A stretch of DNA of 64,000 bases, taken from Hemerocallis citrina. Taxonomy: Eukaryota > Streptophyta > Magnoliopsida > Asparagales > Asphodelaceae. The stretch's first letter is position 1. Each line of letters starts with the position of its first letter. The translations under genes were made by a program, and so were the position numbers. Under the pieces are notes generated by a model that made no database searches, was not told where the DNA came from, and saw nothing but the letters and a program-made list of their open reading frames with translations. Location of the stretch: assembly GCA_017893485.1 (NCBI GenBank), contig CM030360.1, positions 6,436,467 to 6,500,466 of the forward strand, in the 5' to 3' direction. Positions 46,272 through 56,514 of the stretch are shown here, one piece after another.

Positions 46272-49200
46272 TGTCACGCCCCGCTTCACAAAAAGAATAC
46301 AGAATACGGATACGAGACAAAAGCCCAGGAAATAATTTTTATCATCCATAAGCTGTTCAAAAAATCTCTACAACATTCACAATAATCATCAGAGTCGGAA
46401 TCAAAAGAATCAACCACATGCAGATATGGGCCAAAATACCAACAAGAATACTTGAAACCAAATATATAAATCTCAAATAGTCATGATCTGAATAAACAAT
46501 TATCTTGAGTCACATCGCCCAAATACAAGAATAAATTCAAGTCTCAAAATACAATATGGTTCAAGCAAGATACAAGAAATAATAATAATAAAATGCAGCA
46601 CTAATACTTCATGTCACCAATACCGTCTGAAACCTGTTCTCCAAAGTCTGCAATTCAACAAATGCAGGAAAGAGGAAAAAGAGAAAAACAAGTACCCATC
46701 AATTGCAAGTTACGGGCCACTTATAATGTAGGATACAAGCACATGGGAAAACTAACTAGCAACATAGTATAAGCATGATGTCAAAATAAATAACTAGCAT
46801 GGCAAAGTGAACAAGTGTAAATTGCATGAATCAAGTATCAAGTAATCAAGTATCATGTAAACATGCATCAAATGTCAAGTATCATGTAATCAAGTATCAA
46901 GTGTCATGTATCAAGTCTCATGTAAACAAGTCTCATGTATCATGTAGTCAAGTATCAAGCAAGTATGTATCATGTTCAAGTATCATGTATTAAGTCTTGT
47001 AATGATTACTATCTAGGTAGCACTTCGTGCAGCCCACCTTACATGTTTGCTACAACAAACAGTTTTGCTTTAAATTTCATAGTGGACCATAGAGGGCAGT
47101 ATACTCGGGGATAAGTCAAGTAATCGAGCTCCAAGCTCTAAGTATCATGTATCATGTAATCACGTGTCAAGTTGTGCAAGTGGCAAGTATCGTATCTTGT
47201 GTGCAAGTATCAAGTAATCACGTGTTAAGCATCATGTCTCAAGTAATCACGTAGGATCAGTGGATCTCCTTCTGAGTACACGTTTCTGAATTATCCACTA
47301 TTAGATTTGTCCCTTAAACCCCGGCTTGGTTATTTATTATTATTTTCAAACAAGTATGTATATGTGAAAAATATATTAAGAATAAAATGGCATGATCATG
47401 TAACAAGTACAAGTTGCAAGATGAACATGTACGAGTGCAAGATATCTCATAAAGGAATAAAATAGACAAATCTCAAGTTCAGGACAGTAAAACCATACTG
47501 TAGTAAAACAGTGATTCCTAGTGTTACAAACATCCAAATCTGGATCCGTCGAAGGATCTGGAAAATAGACTTCCACACAAATCCAACGAATATAAATAAG
47601 TCATATATTAATTCACAAAAATATAGCTCAAAATTGATTTGAATACAGAAAATAGGTTCAGTCCGAAATCAAGAAAACGAATTCAAGAACAGGAAAACAG
47701 CATGAAAACTCAATAAATAAATCCACAAAAAATCTGGGGTATTCCCCTATATTTACAGTATCTAAATATAAAGTTTCAAAATTTTCCAGTAAAATTAGAC
47801 CAGTCATCAAAAATAAGAAAACATCAATAAACGGTAGTTTGGCAAATCTAGAAATCCCAACGCTGCCATACGAAAACTATGATATCTCGCAACCAGTGAA
47901 ACGAAATCCAATTCCGCCAAAGGAATATGAAAATAGATAAAATATACTAACTTTCATATTTCACAAATATTTTTCATACAGTAAAAGGAATCAGGGTGAA
48001 AATACGATTCTTTGCAGAACAACGAGTAAAATATAGCAAGTATAGTTTTCACAAACGAGCATGAAACGACATATACAACGCATCAATAAAATCCACCAAA
48101 ATTCTAGGTAATCCCTAACTAGATAAAGAATCAATGACCCATGTTTTGGATTAAAATAATATATGTAGCATCAGTATCAAATTATTTAGTCATCAAAACC
48201 ATCAAAAAACAAAATCTGGAAAAGATCGACACCTCTGTAGTAAAACAGTCATAACTCACTCATACAAAAACAAAATCAAGAAATGTCAGTGGGATTTGAA
48301 AACAGACAAAATTCTCTAAAACTCATGTTTTATACAGAAATTAAGATACTGACTTCAAGACAGTCCAAAACAGCGAACAAAACAGATCAGCGACAAAATA
48401 CAAAATTTTCCCTTTAACAATAACTCAATATATATCATACAAAACTTGTTCAAAACACAACCAAACATGAAATTGAGTCTACCAAGTGTCCAAACATCAT
48501 GAATTAGGGTATTTAGCATGTCCACACCAAATATATCATATGAGTCTCAACCAAATCACGAATTCTCACAAAAATTCCACATACATGATCAAATCAAGAA
48601 CGGGTAAAACCTAAGTTAAATTCATGTCCATATTGTGTCGTGAGGCAACTATGGTCAAGTTTTCACAATAGAGACAAAATCCATCAAGAATAACACAAAC
48701 AAGAGTCATCTCTAGATCCAACTACACTATATGTGGTATTTTTGACTTGTATCAAACAAATGAATTGGAGTACAAGTTACTTGCCTTAACCGAAGATGAA
48801 GAACGACGAAAATCAAGAGTAACGAGCAAAACCCACAAACGAAAATTCGCGAACAAATGAATCCAAGCAAACTTAAGCGAAAATCTCCATACGAACAATT
48901 CCACCAAAAGAGAGATGACAATAGTGGTTTGCGGCCACTAGAGAACACCAAGAGAGCGGATGAGAGAGACGAGAAAGGGTAATATGGTGGCGAGGTGGTG
49001 TGAAGGGTGGTCGGCCAAGAGGGGGTGTCGAGTTTGGAGGGGATGGGTGTCGGAGTGTGGGGGGATGTGCGGCGTCGGACACAGGCCGGGAGGGAGGTGG
49101 CTCGGCCTGGAGGTGGTCTGGCATCGAGTTGGCTGTGTGCGGGTGGCACAAGGGAAAAGGAGGAGGGAGGCCGGGGTTAGGGTGAAGAGAAAATTGGGTT

Positions 49201-49670
49201 AGGGTTTTGTGAGAGAGATAGTATATGAGGGGAATTAGGGTTTAGAAATATGAGTTGGGTTATTGGGTAATGAGTAGTTTAGGAGGAGTAGTAGGATTTG
49301 TTCAATTGGACTTTAATTAGGATACAAATTGTATGGGATATCAAATAGGATTGGGGATTTAATTTGGCTTTGGTAAATCTTATTAGAGATCAAACAATAG
49401 AATTGGGAATAGGATAAGCAACCAATCACCACCACAAACACCCAAGAACAAAAATAAAGAGGACAAGAACCAAATGAAAGAAAGAACAAAAATTTGATGA
49501 AAAACAAAACAAAAAGACAACAAATCAAACACAAAGAGCTCAAAATGAAATAAAACGAATATATATTGAAAACAACTCCAATACACGGTTCAGAAAAAAA
49601 TACAAGAGAGAAAATGCACCAAAACAAAAAATACATTCAAAAATACACAAAATGAAAAACAGGTGTTACA
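46272..49670 (-). mobile_element. 5' LTR of Tekay element
   Basis: It starts TGTCACGCCCCGCTTCAC and ends AACAGGTGTTACA. It parallels 39179-42569 along its whole length, including the minisatellite (46790-47250) and the GC-rich block (48940-49190), with scattered substitutions and small indels. Confidence 0.92.
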
Positions 49671-49675
49671 AAGCT

Positions 49676-50121
49676 GATTGACACCCTTTTCACCAAGGTG
49701 CCCTAACCTGACATACCATAGAATTGAATATGAACTACCTGCTAATGTTGTAGTAATGATATCACCAGAGTCACCTCCTCTGAATAAGTATAATGTGTCA
49801 CCACTCTTTGCTTTTGCCACCAACCTGGCACCTGTAGTCACCTTCCATTCTCCATGACCAAAAGTTGTTGTAAACCCTTCTTTGTCTAGTTTGATAATTG
49901 AGATCAAGTTTTTCTTCAAGCTCGGAATATGTCTTGTATCATACAAGACCAATTGTCCACTATTGCGAGTCTTCACTCTCACAGTGGCTCTACCTACAAC
50001 TGGACATATCTGTCCATTACCAACTGAAAACTGCACCAAAATTACCTGTTCTATAATCCTCAAAATCATTCCTCATATGGGTACAATGATAAGAAGCACC
50101 TGAGTCTATACACCAATCATC
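49676..50121 (-). pseudogene. Copia element 2 protease and integrase zinc-domain half
   Basis: From about 50118 leftwards the frame reads DDWCIDSGASYHCTHMR, with the D-S-G active site intact. After a frame change it continues with LVLYDTRHIPSLKKNLISIIKLD, GDTLYLF and LWYVRLGHLGEKGVNQL, the HH part of the integrase zinc domain. The gypsy element interrupts right after that, and LLSWLKKVEIDFCGNC resumes at 39173. Confidence 0.87.
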
Positions 50122-50991
50122 TTACAAAATATTAAATCCAGTAAATAAATACAATTCATCTAAACGGAGTTCAATACTTACCACATTGGCTACCAGTGAC
50201 CCTGCTTGTGCTTTCTTATACTCCTCGCATTGGTCTCTTCTGTGTCCTGACTTCTTACAGTACCAACACTCACCTTTGCGATGTCCGGCTCTTGACTTGG
50301 ACCTGTGATTCCTGCTTTGCGACCTTCCTCTGTTGTTACTTCTACCACTGTTATCAACTGACAGCGCGGTATTGCTAAGATATGACACTGAATTCTCTCC
50401 ATGTCTTTTCCTCCTTACACCCTCATTCAGAATGCTGCTTATAACATCTTTTAGGATTGTCGTATTAGTTATGGTGCTAGTAATAGTCTGCTCTACTGTG
50501 TCGTAACTATCGGAAAGACTGGATAGCAACAACAACGATTGTGCCCTTTCCTCAAACTTTAAACCCGACGATTCCATCTGATTGTAAACCATACAGAAAT
50601 TATTGATGTACTCAGCAACCGAACCCCTTTCCGACAACTTTAAGTTAACCAACTTCTTTAGATGTAAGATCTGATTCGCTGCATTCGGCTTCTTAAACAT
50701 GTCTGTAAATATCTCCATTGCCTCCTTTGCAGTTCTTGCCTTCTCAATGTGAAATAGCACCTTCCTGCTCAGCGACAACTGAATCTGCCCAAGCACTTTC
50801 TGATCCAATCTATTCCTGGCCGCCAACGCAACCGGATCGACCTCTGCCCATTCTGACTTCACACCAAATAACGGATCATCTAGATCCTTCTGTCGGAGAA
50901 CCACAATTATTTGGATCTTCCATATTGTGAAATCCGTTCCATCGAACTCCTTGACTCTACTCTTGTCCCCCATCTCAATCAATACTACCAA
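50122..50991 (-). CDS. Copia element 2 gag, uninterrupted frame
   Basis: The frame encodes 289 residues. The N-terminus reads MVVLIEMGDKSRVKEFDG, then FTIWKIQI, NQILHLKKLVNLKLSERG, EYINNFCMVYNQM and LLLLSSLSDSYDTV, the copia gag core at residues 5-190. A basic Arg/Ser stretch is followed by an intact CCHC knuckle CWYCKKSGHRRDQC near residues 238-251. The start is 20-30 bp from the PBS, and MGDKSRV eight codons in (residue 7) is an equally good start. Translation stops at 50122 in the same frame as the protease, two codons before DDWCIDSG. This is the best-preserved retroelement gene in the window, but the rest of its element is broken. Confidence 0.85.
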   Translation of the reverse strand: MVVLIEMGDKSRVKEFDGTDFTIWKIQIIVVLRQKDLDDPLFGVKSEWAEVDPVALAARNRLDQKVLGQIQLSLSRKVLFHIEKARTAKEAMEIFTDMFKKPNAANQILHLKKLVNLKLSERGSVAEYINNFCMVYNQMESSGLKFEERAQSLLLLSSLSDSYDTVEQTITSTITNTTILKDVISSILNEGVRRKRHGENSVSYLSNTALSVDNSGRSNNRGRSQSRNHRSKSRAGHRKGECWYCKKSGHRRDQCEEYKKAQAGSLVANVVSIELRLDELYLFTGFNIL

Positions 50992-50997
50992 CCTGTA

Positions 50998-51009
50998 GCT
51001 TTGATACCA
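50998..51009 (-). promoter_or_regulatory. Primer-binding site of copia element 2
   Basis: The minus strand reads TGGTATCAAAGC three bases inside the LTR. It is one base from the initiator tRNA-Met complement. Confidence 0.85.
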
Positions 51010-51012
51010 CTT

Positions 51013-51707
51013 TGTTGAATTCTAACTACGGAATAAACTTAACAATGAAGACGAGATGCAAGAACTATAGAATCAAAACAAGAGGAGAAAGAACAACCAA
51101 AAACAATACACAAGAACACACAAGATTTTTTTGAGGTTCACTCAAAACAATGGCTACTTTCCCGCACAGAGGCACTCCTGTGATTTCCACTAGAAATATG
51201 AAGATTAGGTTTACAAATCTCTCAAGATCTCACCCCCAATGTGTCGGGTTTATCTCTATTTCCCTCTCTCTTAATGACTGATGGTAGATCTCTATTTTCT
51301 TTTTACTTAACCCTAAAATCGTACACAATACAATATATATAGGATTCCACAACTTTAATCTCACCCGCTCATCAATCAGCGTCGGGATGGTCAACCGCAA
51401 CATTATGACGGTCGACCGGTCTTCTCCTTCGACTGCACGAGTTCTAATAGAGAGCAGGTCGGTCGACTGCGCAGTCGACCGGTAATTTCTTCAAGCTACA
51501 GAATTGAGTCATAGAGCGGGATGGTCGACTGCGCGGTCGACCGTACATTTGCCTGGAGGGCGGTCGAGGGTGCGGTCGACCGCGCGGTCGATCGCAACTC
51601 TGCCTGTAGCTTCAAACCATTTCTGACCTCTTGCTCCCACTTCGACTCTGCTTCTCATCTGAATTATCCAATCCCATTATCATGTATTGGATCCACAAAC
51701 CCCAACA
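51013..51707 (-). mobile_element. 5' LTR of copia element 2
   Basis: It starts TGTTGAATTCTAACTACGG and ends CAAACCCCAACA, followed by ACACC. It is 11 bp longer than its partner. The extra bases lie in the palindromic block, where this copy keeps GCGGTCGACCGCGCGGTCG. Confidence 0.92.
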
Positions 51708-51854
51708 ACACCGGCATTTTCAAAACCGTTGGTATAGGTAATAAACAATCCCCGGCACACGCGACCCTGGCGCTTGTTGTGACATTTTTCAAAGAGCCGG
51801 TAGGGTATTCCCCGACGTTTATAAACGTCGAGAATTTCCTGATTCGTTGTAGTG
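51708..51854. mobile_element. CACTA terminus B, terminal portion
   Basis: It continues the block at 34720-34827 and ends GATTCGTTGTAGTG, whose reverse complement starts CACTACAACGAATC. Repeats such as CCGGCATTTTCAAAACCG and CCCCGACGTTTATAAACGTCG, the latter a hairpin, are subterminal motifs. Its terminal bases differ from those of terminus A. Confidence 0.75.
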
Positions 51855-51896
51855 TTGGGAATTTGTATTGTTGTCTGCATTATGTACTTGTTGCAG

Positions 51897-52409
51897 GAAT
51901 ATGGTGTTTTCCTTGTGAGTGAATTAGATTTTAATCTCATGTCAAGTGCTAATAATGTGGCATATTTCTTCTATGATGTTGTTGATAGGATAGTAAAGTC
52001 TTCAAGATTTTGGTTGCTAAATTTATATGTAAACATTCTCTCTTCTACTATGTCATACTAGAAAACTTTCTTTGAATCAACAAAAGAGAATTTCATTCAC
52101 ATGTATGATTTCTATTTCTCTTTACGCTTTCTTTGTATATATAATTATTTCTATTCTTACTTGTCCAAAATTTTATCCATGCATGTATCTAGAATTTTAT
52201 CGTTTCCATGTCTTTTTTAATAAAAAAACAGTCATTCTTTCGGAGGTTAACACCTATTTTCTGAAAAACAGACAAATGTCATTCTTTTGTGGATGTTTCT
52301 AAAGTATTAGTTTAATTTTTAGTTCATTGTTTATCTGCGCTGCAGTAATACCATGCCTCGCAAGGATATGGCAGTTGCTCTTTGTCATGAAGTGGATCTA
52401 GTTGCTAAG
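51897..52409 (+). pseudogene. Exon-like fragments of an unidentified gene
   Basis: After TTGCAG the plus strand reads EYGVFLVSELDFNLMSSANN and then VAYFFYDVVDRI, ending at a possible GTAAAG donor (51992). A second piece, 52346-52409, between CTGCAG and GTACCC, reads NTMPRKDMAVALCHEVDLVAK. I do not recognise the family. They lie just beyond a CACTA end. The joint reading frame is plausible but unproven. Confidence 0.35.
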
Positions 52410-52568
52410 GTACCCAACATCTCAGCCTGTTTTATTCTTTTATCGCCTTGGACATTTGTTTATATCATTCTTTAGAAGTTTTTTTGGTACATTAGTCCTT
52501 AACTAATTTCTTTTTTATATGTGGAAGTCTCAAGTCTTGTTCATTACACCAAAAGCAAACATATATAA

Positions 52569-55285
52569 TTTTTTTTTGACTGGTTAAAGGTAGGGTAAGT
52601 CCCTACCTCACAAAAGATATTAATATAGGAGTAAGAACAAGTACATATACACAAAAAGGATCATGCTAGTTCAGCTTACAACCCCTGCTGAACTCGATCT
52701 TGATCCCAAGATGAAGCTTAGTAGTCTAGCTTTACCAAAGTAAAATTCATTACAGTGCCCAAAAAACAAAATCCAAAAGACAGTAAATAACTAATACTGG
52801 GGCGGAGCTCAACCCGAGCAACTATCTTCTCCACTTCCCGCCTAATGAATTCTGGTCAGAGCCTGCTTGAGGAGGACATCTTGAGCGCCAGCCATTTCCA
52901 CTTCGCGTACAAGTTGCTACTTCTTCTTGCTGCTCTCAAATCCATCTAGCCAAGATTGAAACCAAAAGATTGCATTAGAAATAATTTCCTTGGTTGGAAA
53001 ACCTTTGAAGAAAAAATGCGATCATTTCTAGCCAGCCAGATACTCCAACAGATTGATATTGTGAGTAGGTGCCAGGTGTGTCTGTGTACATGTGTCCCAA
53101 AGCATCATGAAGTAAAGCATTCATGCAAATCAGCAGGCAAAGTGTTAATGTGGAAGAGTGTAGTTAAGAAGTTCAAAGTGTTAATGGCAATTAGGCATGC
53201 AAAGATGTGGTAAGCCGTCTCGACAGGAAATGCACAAGTTGTGCATGTCATGTCTCCCAACCAGCCTTTGGAGCTGAGGAAATCCTTAGAGTTGAGTCTA
53301 TCCCAACTCAGCTGCCAGATGAAGATCTTGCATTTCAGGGGAGCTGCGGAAGTCCAGGTGGCTTCAAAGTATGGGGAACGAAGACCAGAGATGATGAAGA
53401 AGTTGTAGGCTAACTTGACAGTGAAGGTTTCTGAGGGTGTGAACCTCCATGAAGGGGAGTCCCCTATGTTTGAAGTTTGACAGTCTGCAAGCAGATCTAG
53501 CAGTCTTCATTTCCCATCTCGAATGTTAGGGTTAGAGACGCTGTGAAGCCTTGGTCGCCAGTGCTAGGTGTTATTGATCCAAGCTCCTTGGGAAAGAACA
53601 TCTGCATCTAGGTTCCATGTCGCAGCGGCAAGTGTATGGCACAAGGAGGTTATGTTGTTGCCATTAATCCATCTTGACGTCCAAAATTTGATCTGGTTTC
53701 CATTTCCTAGCTTCCAATTAACATTACGCAAGAATTACTCCTTGAGAGGGAAGATACCTTTCCAAAAGTTTGAAGCATTTGAGGGGATATCAAGCTGTTA
53801 GAATTGCCTTTATAATATAAGTTTCATAGCATTTGGCTAGCAAGCGTGTCTGAAGAGACAATTCTCCACCACCATTTTATGAGTAGGGCTTCATTGAAAA
53901 CTTTCAGGTCAAGAATTCTAAGTCCTCCATGTTGCTTGGGTTGACAGATATTCTTCCACCGCATACATGCCACCCCTCTCACATCAGTGCCGGAACCACT
54001 CCAAAAAAGTTTACTTCGAATCTGATCAATTCTTTTGATCACCCAACTGGGGAGTCTAAAGAAGGAGGCGAAGTAGACTGGCAAAACACTGAGTACAGAA
54101 TTGATAAGTATTAATCTCCCACCTCTAGATAGCATCTTGCCCTTCCACATCGATAGTCATCTTTCAATCTTGAAAATGCGTGGTTGCCAATCTCTTTTTC
54201 TAAGTTTTTCTCTAGTGATGGGCATGCCAAGGTAGTTAATCGGTAAGCTTTCTTGCTTGCAGCCCAGAATGGTCGAGAAAGCCTGAAGCTTCGCTCTTGA
54301 TTTTCCAAAGTAAATAATGGATGACTTGTTAAAATTTATGGCCAGGCCAGAGACATTTTTTAATAGTTGCAGTGCCACTTTGAGGTTAAGAACTTCCTGT
54401 TCATCTCCTTTACAAAAGAGCAGAGTGTCATCTGCAAATTACAACACCGTCAGATCTGCAAGGGAGCCCCTAAAAGGAAGATGAGAGAAATCACCTTTTC
54501 TTCGGCCACTGAAAAGCATTTGAGCAAGCACATCAATAGCTAAGATGAAGAGCATTGGCAATAGAGGATCCCCTGCTTGAGTCCTCGCTTGGAGTTGATT
54601 AATCTTCCCCCCTCTCCATTTATGAGAACTAACGATATGGCCATTCTAAGGATCATGTGGATCCATCTGCACCACGCTGGTCCAAAGCCTCTGGCGATTA
54701 AAAGTTGATCCAGGAATTCCCAGCTCACAGTGTCAAACGCTTTAGTGAAGTCAATCTTGAATTAAATTGTATCAGAGTTGCATCTACCGCAGAGGTTGAT
54801 AGCTTCATGTGTCACAAGAAAGCAGTCAACAATTGATTTATCATTTAGAAAAGCACTTTGAGAGGACGCGACAATAGAGTGGCAGATTGGGCTTAGCCTG
54901 TTGGCGAAGATTTTGGTGAAGATCTAGAAGGAGAAGTTGAGCAAGCTGATAGGTCTATAGTCAGAGATGGTATTTGCACCCTCACATTTGGGGATGAGCA
55001 TGATGTTGGAGTAATTTAGTCTGTCTAGATCACTGTCCCCCCTCTGCACCGATTGTAGCATGGAAAATAGGTCATCTTTGATAGTGTTCCAAATGACATG
55101 ATAAAAACTCATCGAGAAGCCATCAGGTCCCGGTGCTTTTTCGCTACTCATACCAAAAACAGCTGGTCTAACCTCCTCCAGAGTGAACGGGGCATCTAAG
55201 TGCCCTAAGTTGATGTCATTAGATGGATAGATAGAGTGCCAATCAATCATACATGCTCTTGTAAATAACTGAATATGCCACAATG
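52569..55285 (-). mobile_element. L1-type LINE, 5' truncated
   Basis: On the minus strand the RT opens near 55283 and the element ends in a 9-A tail (plus T run 52569-52577). RT blocks in order are APGPDGFSMSFY, LNYSNIMLIPKCEGANTISDYRPISL, DQLLIARGFGPAWCRWIHMIL, an RGLKQG-type motif, FADDTLLF near 54430, and INYLGMPI. The C-terminal PVYFASFFRLP..VIKRID...F.W, MRWKNICQPKQHGGL and a zf-RVT-like Cys region follow towards 53200. The upstream endonuclease is missing. Frameshifts and stops, including one just before FADD, show it is dead. Confidence 0.9.
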
Positions 55286-55325
55286 TATAATCTTTAATGA
55301 GTTATTGTCTTGATAATTTATGCAG

Positions 55326-55560
55326 TTTGCAGAACATTAAGAGAGATGGGAGTTAGAGGATCAACCCAGTTCAATAATGAGTTAGATCTCAAATTAGGTA
55401 TACTAGTCTTAGTTTTGTTTAGCATCGCCAATTGAGTTCGATTCTTCAGTACTTGAGTCTATTCATGTTACTCTATTTGCACCCCTGCAGGGTTAAACTG
55501 AGAGGAGGAAATGCACTTCAATTGAAGAATGGAGATAAATGTTAATTAGTATGCTCAAGC
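55326..55560 (+). pseudogene. Exon-like fragments, 3' end of unidentified gene
   Basis: After TTTATGCAG the plus strand reads CRTLREMGVRGSTQFNNELD and then LKLG to a GTATAC donor near 55399. A second piece after CCCTGCAG (about 55490) reads VKLRGGNALQLKNGDKC and stops. It probably belongs with 51897-52409, with the LINE sitting in an intron. The family is not recognised. Confidence 0.35.
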
Positions 55561-55727
55561 TAACTTGTACTAGGAAGAATTAGGTGCTTAGACTATGTAT
55601 TTTATGATTCAGCAATATAATCTTGAACTAGCATAACTTATGTATGTGAAAATGATTTTTTTATAGATTCCTTCATTTAAAAATTTTCAAAAAAATAAAA
55701 TTTAATTTCTTTTTATTATAAATGTAT

Positions 55728-55957
55728 ACCTTCCTCGGCATTTTTGAAAATGCCGGGTAGCTTTTTACACAAAAAATAAATAAAATAAATAAATAAAATT
55801 TATCCCGGCGTTTTCAAAAGTGTCGGTGTAGACTACCAAACAATTTCTGACACGCAGTACACCTGCACTTGCTGTGATATTTTTTTAAATATCGATAGGT
55901 TATTCTCCAGTGTTTATAAATACCGGGAAATCTAAAAAAATAAACACTGGGGATGAA
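55728..55957. mobile_element. Degenerate CACTA-like subterminal block C
   Basis: CCTCGGCATTTTTGAAAATGCCGGG and CCCGGCGTTTTCAAAAGTGTCGG match the other blocks. The text from 55805 to 55935 parallels 51711-51830 word for word with many substitutions (GACACGCAGTACACCTGCAC against GGCACACGCGACCCTGGCGC). The terminal GTAGTG is missing, so this end looks dead. Confidence 0.65.
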
Positions 55958-56514
55958 ATTTTCCTTTCTAGGGACTAGGGAGACTACAACCAGGGTCTTA
56001 TAACTGCCATCACAATCCCACGACCCATTCTAGGAATCAAAATCGTTATAGCGCACCCAATTACAAATTTACACGTAATACGTACATGCTTGTATTTAGT
56101 AATTGAACATGACTACACCATAATATGGGCCCGCCTCGTATTAACCCTCCACTCCCAAGCAGCCACGTGGCACTAGCAGCACACGGAAGAATAAAGGGAA
56201 CTGCCTTATGACTTAACTGCAAAGTGCGTGGACCTGAAATTAATAAGAGACAGGACTGATATGCAAAGGAAAAATGATTTATATGCAACAATAATATTCA
56301 GCCCTAAACTTAAATTTACCAACTAAACAAGCTGTCTTTCTAAATCTCTACTGTTTCAATGTGAGAATTTATCACCAAACAAATATAATTTGTGATCAAA
56401 CAAACTTAATTTATTTATATTGTAATCAAAAAAAAACATGTAATACACATGCATTACTATAAAAGAGATCTTAGATTCGATGCCAGGCAACGTAAAATAT
56501 TTTTTTTTTAAAAT
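55958..56514. other. Non-coding stretch
   Basis: AT-rich sequence without recognisable gene, RNA or element ends. Confidence 0.4.

Larger units (their letters stand above)
39179..49670 (-). mobile_element. Tekay-lineage Ty3/gypsy element nested in copia 2
   Basis: LTRs of 3391 bp (39179-42569) and 3399 bp (46272-49670) run nearly parallel throughout. Flanks are AAGCA (39174-39178) and AAGCT (49671-49675). The 3.7-kb internal part, minus strand, has PBS, protease remnant, RT, RNase H, integrase and a chromodomain-like tail. Gag is almost wholly deleted: only about 0.3 kb lies between PBS and protease. The chromodomain after integrase, the RNase H style and the very long LTRs fit Tekay (Del) chromoviruses. 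Confidence 0.92.
34828..51707 (-). mobile_element. Ty1/copia element 2 (Tork-like), TSD ACACC, with two inserts
   Basis: The LTRs are 34828-35511 (684 bp) and 51013-51707 (695 bp), both with TGTTGAATTCTAACT...ACCCCAACA ends. ACACC occurs at 34823-34827 and 51708-51712. The minus-strand order is LTR, PBS, gag, protease, integrase, RT, RNase H, PPT, LTR. Inserted are a Tekay gypsy element (39179-49670) within the integrase and a solo LTR (36123-37391) within the RT-RNase H region. Without inserts it is about 5.1 kb. It lies inside a CACTA end. Confidence 0.93.
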
